From Corynebacterium canis (lineage in GTDB: Bacteria > Actinomycetota > Actinomycetes > Mycobacteriales > Mycobacteriaceae), in assembly GCF_030408595.1 (NCBI RefSeq), contig NZ_CP047080.1, positions 2,967,670-3,031,669 on the forward strand: a stretch of 64,000 bases of DNA, in the 5' to 3' direction. Of the stretch, positions 57,682-64,000 are shown one piece after another. The position numbers were made by a program, and so were the translations under genes. The stretch's first letter is position 1; each line of letters begins with the position of its first letter. The notes under the pieces are model-generated. The model worked only from the letters and a program-made list of their open reading frames with translations. It was not told the DNA's origin and did not search any database.

Positions 57682-58047
57682 ATGACTTGCTCACGTCGCC
57701 TATTTTTAGTTGCTTCTGCAACAACCTTCGCCGGTGCGATCCTAGCAGCCTGTGGTAGCACCAGCGCGAAAATCAATGCCTCGGATGTTCCGGTAGGGAA
57801 AGCTGTAATCGTTGAAGGTTTTATCATCGCCCAACCGTCCAAGGGAACGTACAAAGCGTACTCCGCCAGCTGCCCGCACCAGGGCACAAAGATCGACATC
57901 ACCAATGATGACGGGACAGTAGAATGCCCCAACCACCATTCGAAATTCTCGATAGAGGATGGGGCAGTGTTGACCGGACCTTCGCGCTCGGGGCTTATGC
58001 CAGCCAAGCTTTCCGCTGAAGGCAAAGAATTGACGGCCGAGCTTTAG
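57682..58047 (+). CDS. Rieske [2Fe-2S] lipoprotein
   Basis: 121 residues from MTCSRRLFLVASATTFAGAI. The N terminus looks like a Tat-type signal (SRRLFL) ending in lipobox LAAC (Cys24), so the protein is probably exported folded and lipid-anchored. The Rieske cluster ligands are Cys64/His66 (CPHQG) and Cys82/His85 (CPNHH). It is a small standalone Rieske protein; its electron partner is unknown. An upstream ATG at 57664 is less likely because the signal would be extended. It overlaps the convergent OYE gene by 4 bp. Confidence 0.87.
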   Translation: MTCSRRLFLVASATTFAGAILAACGSTSAKINASDVPVGKAVIVEGFIIAQPSKGTYKAYSASCPHQGTKIDITNDDGTVECPNHHSKFSIEDGAVLTGPSRSGLMPAKLSAEGKELTAEL

Positions 58048-59057
58048 CGCTGATCGCGTACGCCTTGGGCGTAGCTCGGGGGAGGAGTGACACCGGCGCG
58101 CATCGGCCAGGAGGCGTCCCACAATGCAGCACGGCCGATAAGCGCGGCGTCGATACCCTCACGCAGCATGCGTTCACCCTGCGCGGGGTTGAGAATGCCG
58201 CCCACGGAGGCTACCGGCAGCACTTTGCCGATGCGCGAGGCGAAACCGGGGAACTCGCCTTCGATGGCGTCCCAGGACTTGAAGGGGGTGAGGCCGCCGC
58301 CGGAGACGTCGATAAGCGAGACGCCGCAATCCCGCAATTGCTTCGCCAGCTCCACGGTATCTTCGATCTGCAAGCCGCCCTCGCAAAAGTCGGAGGCGGA
58401 AACGCGGACGAGCACGGGGACATCGACGGCCGCTTTGACTGCGGTGCACACCTCGCGCAGCAACAACGAGCGTTCGCCGTAGCGATCCTCACGTGTATTG
58501 GTCAACGGCGACACAAAGGAATGCAGGAGGTAACCGTGCGCGGCGTGGATCTCCACGGCGTCGAAACCCGCCGTCACAGCGCGAACCGCCGCCGCGGCGA
58601 ACAATGCCGGAATTTCCGCGATCTCTTCAGTGGTCAAGGCGCGGGGCGCGGGGAAGTTTGCAAACGGTTCAGTGCCGGGCGAAACCCTATCCCAGCCGGG
58701 GATCGGACCCTTCTTTTCGCTTTGCACGGCGGGGTACACGCCAGCCTTGCGGCCCGCATGCGCGAGCTGCACGGCACACTTCGCGCCCATCTTGTGGATA
58801 AAGGCGGTGATCGGTTGCCACGCTGCGGCCTGTTCGTCGTTCCAAAGGCCGACGTCGTTGGGGGAAATGCGGCCGTCCGGAGTGACGGCGGTGGATTCAA
58901 TGATCAGCAGCCCGAAACCGCCGGCGGCGCGTGCGCCGTAATGCACAAGGTGCCAGTCGTTGGGGATACCGTCCTCAGCTTGGTACTGGCACATGGGTGG
59001 CAGCCACATTCGATTTCGGATTACAAGACCATCTAACTCGATTGGTTCATTTAGCAT
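58044..59057 (-). CDS. Old Yellow Enzyme-type NADH:flavin oxidoreductase
   Basis: 337 residues with start at 59057 (MLNEPIELDGLVIRNRMWLPP, GGAGG just upstream); the longer frame adds 96 residues antisense to the BASS gene. It is an FMN TIM barrel of the YqjM type: PPMCQYQAEDGIPNDWHLVHYG with an active-site Cys-Gln region, EIHAAHGYLLHSF with the substrate-binding His/Tyr, and VASVGGILNPAQGE for phosphate. It reduces activated alkenes with NAD(P)H; the physiological substrate is unknown. It is divergent from the transporter gene (25 nt gap). Confidence 0.92.
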   Translation of the reverse strand: MLNEPIELDGLVIRNRMWLPPMCQYQAEDGIPNDWHLVHYGARAAGGFGLLIIESTAVTPDGRISPNDVGLWNDEQAAAWQPITAFIHKMGAKCAVQLAHAGRKAGVYPAVQSEKKGPIPGWDRVSPGTEPFANFPAPRALTTEEIAEIPALFAAAAVRAVTAGFDAVEIHAAHGYLLHSFVSPLTNTREDRYGERSLLLREVCTAVKAAVDVPVLVRVSASDFCEGGLQIEDTVELAKQLRDCGVSLIDVSGGGLTPFKSWDAIEGEFPGFASRIGKVLPVASVGGILNPAQGERMLREGIDAALIGRAALWDASWPMRAGVTPPPSYAQGVRDQR

Positions 59058-59082
59058 ACCTCCATAGTAGTAACGTAGCGTT

Positions 59083-60030
59083 ATGCAGTTGAAAAAGCCG
59101 GATCCGTTGATAGTCCTTATCCTTTGCGCAGTCGCGGTTGCCATCGTTGCGCCCATCAGCGGCCAAGCTGCGGAATGGTTCAACACTGCGACAAAGCTCG
59201 CCATCGTGCTTTTGTTCTTTTTGTATGGCGCGCGGTTGTCCACCTCGGAGGCGATCGCGGGGCTCAAGCACTGGCGGCTGCACGGGACTATTCTGTGTTT
59301 CACGTACATCGCGTTCCCGTTGATCGGCTTGGCGCTCAGTCCCACGAGCGCGTGGTTGGGAGACGACCTCTACTTGGGAATCCTCTACCTCACCTTGGTG
59401 CCGTCAACGGTGCAGTCTTCGGTGGCGTTTACCTCCATCGCCCAAGGCAATGTCGCGGGGGCGATCGTGAGTGCCAGCGCCTCGAACCTTTTGGGTGTGG
59501 TGCTCACGCCCCTGCTGGTGATGTTCCTTATGGATCAGGGGAGCGTGACGGTAGATGGGGGAGTGTTCCTGGATATCTCGCTGCAGCTGCTGTTCCCGTT
59601 TATCGTGGGCCAGCTGTGCCGACCATGGATCAAGGAACTGGCGGCCAGCAAGGCGACAAAAGCGGTGGACCGCGGCTCGATCACGATGGTGGTATACGCG
59701 GCGTTTTCGGCGGGCATGGTTGAAGGAATATGGACGCGCGTCGGGGTGGGGAAGCTGCTGGGTTTGGTCGCGCTCTCCATCGTGCTGGTCGCGTTTATGC
59801 TCTGGTTCACACGGTTCGTCGCGTTAAAGCTCGGGTTCTCGCGGGAGGATACGATCGCGATAGAGTTCTGCGGGACAAAGAAATCTCTAGCTACGGGGTT
59901 GCCCATGGCCGCGGTGATCTTCGGCGGGGCGAACCTTGGGTTGCTGATTTTGCCGTTGATGATATTCCACCAGATCCAGCTCATGATGTGCGCGAGTTTG
60001 GCGTCAAGGTACGCCTTGCGTTCTGGCTAG
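59083..60030 (+). CDS. Bile acid:sodium symporter (BASS) family transporter
   Basis: 315 residues with about ten transmembrane helices. Family features are LYGARLSTSEAIAGLKHWRL near the start and the crossing helices with AIEFCGTKKSLATGLPMA. Bacterial members of this YfeH-type branch carry organic anions with Na+, but the cargo is not known. It lies divergent to the OYE gene. A parS site begins 14 nt after its stop. Confidence 0.9.
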   Translation: MQLKKPDPLIVLILCAVAVAIVAPISGQAAEWFNTATKLAIVLLFFLYGARLSTSEAIAGLKHWRLHGTILCFTYIAFPLIGLALSPTSAWLGDDLYLGILYLTLVPSTVQSSVAFTSIAQGNVAGAIVSASASNLLGVVLTPLLVMFLMDQGSVTVDGGVFLDISLQLLFPFIVGQLCRPWIKELAASKATKAVDRGSITMVVYAAFSAGMVEGIWTRVGVGKLLGLVALSIVLVAFMLWFTRFVALKLGFSREDTIAIEFCGTKKSLATGLPMAAVIFGGANLGLLILPLMIFHQIQLMMCASLASRYALRSG

Positions 60031-60043
60031 GAAACAAGCACAC

Positions 60044-60059
60044 TGTTTCACGTGAAACA
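60044..60059. other. parS: parS site 5
   Basis: TGTTTCACGTGAAACA, exact, just after the BASS gene. The GTG inside it (60052) is also the only good start for the next small open frame. Confidence 0.92.
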
Positions 60060-60357
60060 TCTCTATGTTAAAACTACATTCGCCCAACCGGGGGCGGCGG
60101 ATGCCGTGCACATAGCGGAACTTAGCCCAATCGAAGGCACCAATATGTGCGCGATGAAACGACTCATTGAAATGCTCGATGGCCGCAATATCACGGGCAT
60201 CTGGAGCAATAACGGGACCAGTATCGGGATTATGAACACCCCGAACCGGCACGTTCCCCACCCCGATTCATATGGCGCGTTCCCCGATATCAGCGTGTGC
60301 ACCCTGAATGCACTGCAATTCGAGGGGCTCTGGATGGAAGCGTCCGCCAAGCTTTAG
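60052..60357 (+). CDS. Hypothetical protein starting within parS
   Basis: 101 codons beginning GTG AAA CAT in parS site 5 (MKHLYVKTTFAQPGAADAVH). No domain is recognised; the middle contains NNGTSIGIMNTPNRHVPHPD. No ribosome-binding site is evident, so translation may be reinitiated after the upstream transporter gene (22 nt gap). It overlaps the convergent azlD stop by 4 bp. Competing minus-strand frames exist, and coding status is uncertain. Confidence 0.45.
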   Translation: MKHLYVKTTFAQPGAADAVHIAELSPIEGTNMCAMKRLIEMLDGRNITGIWSNNGTSIGIMNTPNRHVPHPDSYGAFPDISVCTLNALQFEGLWMEASAKL

Positions 60358-60683
60358 ATCTGCAACAAGGCGACGTAGGCTGCCGTGCCGGTCACTATAG
60401 ACAGGGCGGCAGAGCGCCGCCAAAGGTGCAACCCTACGGTCAAGAGCACGGCCGCCGCAACCTTCCAGGAAAAGCTCGGGGCGGTAAAGACAACCAAGAT
60501 CAGCATCACGCCAACCGGCATGGTGATGCTCAGCATGGCCAAGAAGTCGCTGCCTTTCAAATAGTTAAGCAGGCGGAAGGGCAGTGCGCGCAGGAGATAG
60601 GTGACCGTGCCTATCCCCAGCAATACTGCCGCGGTGTAACCGAGATCGACGCCCGGCGGCAAGCCCATCATGGCAACCTCCAC
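60354..60683 (-). CDS. azlD: AzlD-type branched-chain amino acid exporter small subunit
   Basis: 109 residues with three to four helices, including GIGTVTYLLRALPFRLLNYL and LSITMPVGVMLILVVF, typical of AzlD/BrnE. Together with AzlC it forms a branched-chain amino acid (and possibly methionine) exporter. It overlaps azlC by 16 bp on the same strand. No lrp-type regulator is adjacent, so this may not be the lrp-controlled brnFE pair of C. glutamicum. Confidence 0.9.
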   Translation of the reverse strand: MEVAMMGLPPGVDLGYTAAVLLGIGTVTYLLRALPFRLLNYLKGSDFLAMLSITMPVGVMLILVVFTAPSFSWKVAAAVLLTVGLHLWRRSAALSIVTGTAAYVALLQI

Positions 60684-61330
60684 GTAAGCAATTCATCGAG
60701 GCGCTCAAAGCGGAAGCGGAGCAATAAGAGGCCGAAGAAGACACACAGCGCGAGCGCCATATTGCCCACAAGGCACGAGGCGAGTGCTGTAACGATCAAC
60801 GAGAGGTCTCGGCTCGCCCGAAATGCATCGAGCGCCAACACCACGAACAGCGCGGTCAAGGCGAATTCGAAGCCCGGCAACGTCGGAACCACAGCCCCGG
60901 CGAGCGCGCCGAGCGTACCCGAAAGCACCCAGGCCAATTGGCAGATCACCTGCACGCTAAGCAGATATTGGGAGGAGACGTCTTTCTTCCCAGCCGTCAG
61001 GGCATAACACTCATCGGTCAGCGCATAGGTGGAATACAACCTAGCCAGGCGCGACTTAATCACGGATCGGGGGAACGTCAGGCCATAAAAGATATGGCGG
61101 AAGTTCACTAGGAAACCGGCGAAGGTCGCGGATAGAACGCCGACGCCGCCGCTAATCAGACTCACCGCAAGGAATTCCATGCTTCCTGCGTAGATCACGA
61201 TGGAGAAGATAGTGGCCCACCACCACGCAAATCCCGCTTGCGTGATCACAAGTCCGAATGCTACCCCTAACGGAAACAAGCCGACCGCGACGGGCCAGCA
61301 GTCCCGCAATGCATGTTTCACGTGAAACAC
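60668..61330 (-). CDS. azlC: AzlC-type branched-chain amino acid exporter large subunit
   Basis: 220 residues with about seven helices. AzlC features are PLGVAFGLVITQAGFAWW, GSMEFLAVSLISGG, NFRHIFYGLTFP and YALTDECYALT. The first codons (GTG TTT CAC GTG AAA CAT, giving MFHVKH) are parS site 6, so the start of the protein is written by a ParB site. The ribosome-binding site is weak (GGAT about 14 nt upstream); GTG at residue 4 is an alternative start. Confidence 0.9.
   Translation of the reverse strand: MFHVKHALRDCWPVAVGLFPLGVAFGLVITQAGFAWWWATIFSIVIYAGSMEFLAVSLISGGVGVLSATFAGFLVNFRHIFYGLTFPRSVIKSRLARLYSTYALTDECYALTAGKKDVSSQYLLSVQVICQLAWVLSGTLGALAGAVVPTLPGFEFALTALFVVLALDAFRASRDLSLIVTALASCLVGNMALALCVFFGLLLLRFRFERLDELLTWRLP
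61314..61329. other. parS: parS site 6, overlapping the azlC start
   Basis: TGTTTCACGTGAAACA, exact, with the azlC start codon using its outermost base and the next base. Confidence 0.92.
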
Positions 61331-61335
61331 TAAAA

Positions 61336-61941
61336 TTAATTATCCAGCACTTCAACTGGATACGTCGAGAACAGAGGCAGTGGGGCGTTCTGACGTTTCA
61401 TCACATCGCCCCACACATCAGCGGGGCCGGGGGCCACCACATCAGAAGGCAGGGCAGGGGCAACAAACCAATCACCGCGGGCGATCTCGTGCTCCAGTTG
61501 ACCCGGAGCCCATTCCGCAAAACCGGCGAACAAACGCACACCCTCGATGTGCTCGCTCACCTCGTTCGGATCGGCGCGCAGATCAACATGGACCAAACGA
61601 TTCGCAAGCTTTTTAAACTCTGGATGCTTGGCCTCATCAACGCCGAGGCGGGTGACACCTACCCCGACAACCGTTTCCAGGTGCAGCGGGCCGCCCACGT
61701 AAAGGGCTTGAGGCTTCGCCACACACGGCAACCAATCCGGCATAACATTCGCCACAGCGTGCTCGGACCGAGTGGTAAGGTTCACGCCGAAAGTTAGATA
61801 GTGGCTATGCTCCAGAATGAGTATGACACTGCGCGCGAAATCCTCCGAGCGCATGTCCGGAGCGGCCACCAACAACATGCCCGGGGCTGGATCATTACGC
61901 TCCAGCGCTAGAAACAACCGATCTGCAAAGTAGTTGTCCAC
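61336..61941 (-). CDS. YqgE/AlgH family protein
   Basis: 201 residues of the UPF0301/AlgH family: APGMLLVAAPDMRSEDFARSVILI, with LRADPNEVSEHIEGVRLFAGFAEWAPGQLE as the family core. AlgH proteins are of unclear function; E. coli YqgE and Pseudomonas AlgH are structurally known. It ends 5 nt before azlC on the same strand and may be co-transcribed with it. Divergent residues relative to other AlgH proteins were not assessed. Confidence 0.9.
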   Translation of the reverse strand: MDNYFADRLFLALERNDPAPGMLLVAAPDMRSEDFARSVILILEHSHYLTFGVNLTTRSEHAVANVMPDWLPCVAKPQALYVGGPLHLETVVGVGVTRLGVDEAKHPEFKKLANRLVHVDLRADPNEVSEHIEGVRLFAGFAEWAPGQLEHEIARGDWFVAPALPSDVVAPGPADVWGDVMKRQNAPLPLFSTYPVEVLDN

Positions 61942-61989
61942 GGCACTTCCTTACTTAGAAAACACTGTCACGGAACCCATACTGCCACA

Positions 61990-63411
61990 TCAATCCTGTT
62001 CGGCCCACCACCGCTGCAGCTCTGCGATCGCCTCCTCGCGGGTCAACGGCCCGCGCTCCAAGCGCAAGTCCTTCAGGAATTGCCATGCGCGGCCTACCTC
62101 CGGCCCAGGTTTCAGGCCGAGCAATTCCATAATTTCATTGCCGTTTAGATCCGGGCGCACGCGCGCCAGATCCTCCTTGGCCGCCAGCTCTGCGATCCGC
62201 GCCTCGAGGTGATCGCAAGTGCGTTGCAGGCGCTGCGCCTTCCGCTGGTTGCGCGTGGTGCAATCCGCACGCACCAGCTTCAGCAAGCGGGAGAGCAGGG
62301 GACCGGCATCGGTCACATAGCGACGAACCGCGGAATCCGTCCACTGGCCATCGCCGAAACCATGAAAGCGCATATGCAGATACACCAGCTGGCTCACGTC
62401 CTGCACCATTTGCTTCGAGTATTTCAGCGCACGCATCCGTTTGCGTACGAGCTTCGCGCCCACCACCTCGTGGTGATAAAACGTCACCCCGCCCTCGGGT
62501 TTAAAGGCGCGCGTCGCGGGCTTGCCACAATCGTGGAGCAGCGCGGCCCAACGCAGTACCAGATCCGGCCCATCTTCCTCTTGCGCGATGGCCTGGCGCA
62601 GCACCTGCATGGAATGCGCATATACGTCTTTATGTTGCTTGTGCTCGTCCTGGGTCAGCTTCATCCCCGGAATCTCCGGAAACACATGGTCCGCAATCCC
62701 GGTGTTCACCATTAAGTTAATGCCCGCCCAGGGCGCCTTCCCGGCAACGAGTTTGTCCAGCTCCGCGCGCACCCGTTCCGCAGTAATGCGCCCGATCTCG
62801 GCGGACATCTCGGTCATCGCCTCTTGCACGCGATCCACCACGGCGAAACCAAGCTGGGAAACAAAGCGCGCCGCGCGCAGCATGCGTAACGGGTCGTCGC
62901 TAAAGGAACGTTCGGGGGCGTCGGGCGTGTCCAAGCGTTTCGCCTGAAGGTCCGCGAAACCGCCGGTGGGATCGTGGAACACAAACTCCCCATCGGGGGT
63001 GATTTCCACCGCCATGGCGTTCACTTTAAAGTCGCGCCGGACCAGGTCACCCTCTAATGTGTCTCCGAACGTAACCACAGGATTGCGCGATTCGCCGTCG
63101 TAAATATCGGAGCGAAAGGTGGTGATTTCAATCTGGTTCCCCGCGTACTCAGCGGAAACCGTGCCGTAATCAATGCCGGTATCCCACACGGTATCGGCGT
63201 AGTCATCGAGAATTTCGCGCACCACCTCCGGCCGGGCTGGCGTTGTAAAATCAAGGTCCTGCCCAAGCTCGCCGAGGCACGCGTCACGCACTGAGCCTCC
63301 CACAAGATAAATGGGATAACCGCGTTCGCCGAACAGGCGAGCGAGGGGCGTTAGTACGTCAATAACAGCTTCAAGCTCTGTGAGCTGGAAATCCAGATTT
63401 GTCACGGACAT
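61990..63411 (-). CDS. pcnA: CCA tRNA nucleotidyltransferase (PcnA/Cca)
   Basis: Start set at 63411 ([20 protein letters not shown]), giving 473 residues; the longer frame overlaps the divergent Nudix gene. The class II nucleotidyltransferase core [10 protein letters not shown] with the DLDFTT metal-binding Asp pair is at about residues 37-60, followed by [10 protein letters not shown] and an HD domain ([21 protein letters not shown]). It adds or repairs the 3' CCA of tRNAs. The order pcnA / divergent mutT4 matches Rv3907c/Rv3908 near the mycobacterial origin. Confidence 0.95.
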   Translation of the reverse strand: MSVTNLDFQLTELEAVIDVLTPLARLFGERGYPIYLVGGSVRDACLGELGQDLDFTTPARPEVVREILDDYADTVWDTGIDYGTVSAEYAGNQIEITTFRSDIYDGESRNPVVTFGDTLEGDLVRRDFKVNAMAVEITPDGEFVFHDPTGGFADLQAKRLDTPDAPERSFSDDPLRMLRAARFVSQLGFAVVDRVQEAMTEMSAEIGRITAERVRAELDKLVAGKAPWAGINLMVNTGIADHVFPEIPGMKLTQDEHKQHKDVYAHSMQVLRQAIAQEEDGPDLVLRWAALLHDCGKPATRAFKPEGGVTFYHHEVVGAKLVRKRMRALKYSKQMVQDVSQLVYLHMRFHGFGDGQWTDSAVRRYVTDAGPLLSRLLKLVRADCTTRNQRKAQRLQRTCDHLEARIAELAAKEDLARVRPDLNGNEIMELLGLKPGPEVGRAWQFLKDLRLERGPLTREEAIAELQRWWAEQD

Positions 63412-63444
63412 GAGTCTACTCGCTGGTTTGATACGATCAGGAAG

Positions 63445-64000
63445 ATGAACGAGAAGGAACGTCAGCAGGACGGGGCTCAGAGCAAGCGCCGTCGGCGTCG
63501 GAAGCGCCCGGCGCAACAGCGGCGTCGTTCTCCCCAATCGCGGGGACGCAAATCACAGCGCAATACGCCTCGCATGCGCACCACCGATGAAACCTCGGCG
63601 GGCGGTTTGGTGGTTTCCGGCCTTGCGGAAGCGGTGCAACCGGACGGTGAGGTTGATCTCAGCCGCATTTATGTTGCTCTCATCGGGCGCCTAGATAGGC
63701 GCGGCCGGTTGCTGTGGTCCATGCCCAAGGGCCACGTGGAGCACGGCGAGGATCGCGCCTCCACGGCGGAACGGGAGGTGTGGGAAGAAACCGGCGTCCA
63801 CGGCCAAGTGTTTGCGGAACTCGGTGTCATTGATTATTGGTTTGTGTCCGACGGGGTCCGGATCCATAAAACCGTGCACCATCATTTATTGCGCTACCAA
63901 GATGGCGATCTGAACGATGAGGATCCGGAAGTCACGGAGGTATCGTGGGTTCCGGTCAGCGAACTCATTGAGCGGCTGGCGTACGCGGATGAGCGTAAAC
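63445..64000 (+). CDS. Nudix hydrolase, MutT4-like (cut by window edge)
   Basis: At least 185 residues, no stop before the edge. A very basic N-terminal region ([16 protein letters not shown], residues 14-29) precedes the Nudix core, with the Nudix box [20 protein letters not shown] (about residues 95-114) intact. The basic arm could bind nucleic acid. Position divergent from pcnA corresponds to mycobacterial MutT4 (Rv3908). The start ATG at 63445 has AGGA close by with short spacing. Confidence 0.88.
   Translation, partial: MNEKERQQDGAQSKRRRRRKRPAQQRRRSPQSRGRKSQRNTPRMRTTDETSAGGLVVSGLAEAVQPDGEVDLSRIYVALIGRLDRRGRLLWSMPKGHVEHGEDRASTAEREVWEETGVHGQVFAELGVIDYWFVSDGVRIHKTVHHHLLRYQDGDLNDEDPEVTEVSWVPVSELIERLAYADERK

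Noticed and set aside
60063..60350. 95-codon minus-strand frame opposite the small open frame at 60052
   Set aside because: No family, no ribosome-binding site, and it would sit between convergent units; the plus-strand frame is slightly better supported by its position after the BASS gene.

Overview
The window is a 64-kb piece of a Corynebacterium chromosome. Supporting this are an rrn operon without spacer tRNAs, the order DUF5318-ponA-GT87-rpsF-ssb-rplI-dnaB, a MarR/UspA operon, an MhuD-type haem oxygenase, a trp operon with a fused trpC(F) and two trpB genes, and the pcnA/mutT4 pair that in actinobacteria lies near the origin of replication. Base composition is moderately high in GC. Nothing seen fixes the species. 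The right edge cuts a Nudix gene and points towards parAB/dnaA/oriC. The left edge cuts 23S rRNA.

Layout. 0-2.9 kb: 5' part of 23S, spacer, complete 16S and rrn leader/promoter, all on the minus strand. 2.9-16.1 kb: a YtrA-type GntR regulator, a NYN-domain protein, PspA, thioredoxin, copper chaperone and copper ATPase, a CPA1 antiporter, an MFS transporter, dnaB, a secreted DUF2202-like protein, and a two-component system. 16.1-16.5 kb: an intergenic cluster of DnaA boxes. 16.5-22.5 kb: rplI, ssb, rpsF, then GT87 and PBP1A with DUF5318. 22.8-25.4 kb: a four-gene MarR-UspA-SDR-membrane protein operon. 25.4-28.6 kb: sialidase-like protein, MhuD-like haem oxygenase, TrhO and a siderophore-interacting protein (SIP). 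28.6-35.2 kb: a DUF3800 cassette between two 147-bp copies of the SIP 3' end, then mksB-mksE-mksF of an MksBEF/Wadjet system with no mksG/jetD. 35.5-45.5 kb: DUF1846, Nei/Fpg, VanZ, DUF2752, two dispanins, leuS, a dicarboxylate symporter, an SdpI-like protein and a Nudix hydrolase. 45.5-49.0 kb: accessory patch with a 13E12-type HNH protein, an orphan AbiEi-like protein and a RecG/Schlafen-type ATPase fragment. 49.4-57.5 kb: trpL attenuator and trpB1-E-G-D-C(F)-B2-A. 57.6-64 kb: Rieske lipoprotein, Old Yellow Enzyme, BASS transporter, azlCD, AlgH, pcnA and mutT4-like.

Chromosome biology runs through the window. Five exact parS sites and one 15/16 site lie between 49.37 and 61.33 kb. One forms the stem of the trp terminator, one lies inside trpC, and two overlap gene starts. 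A separate cluster of six DnaA boxes lies at 16.18-16.38 kb, and condensin-like mksFEB genes sit between. The most unusual locus is 28.4-35.2 kb: the nuclease gene expected after mksB is missing, and a DUF3800 gene flanked by a duplicated neighbouring gene end takes its place.
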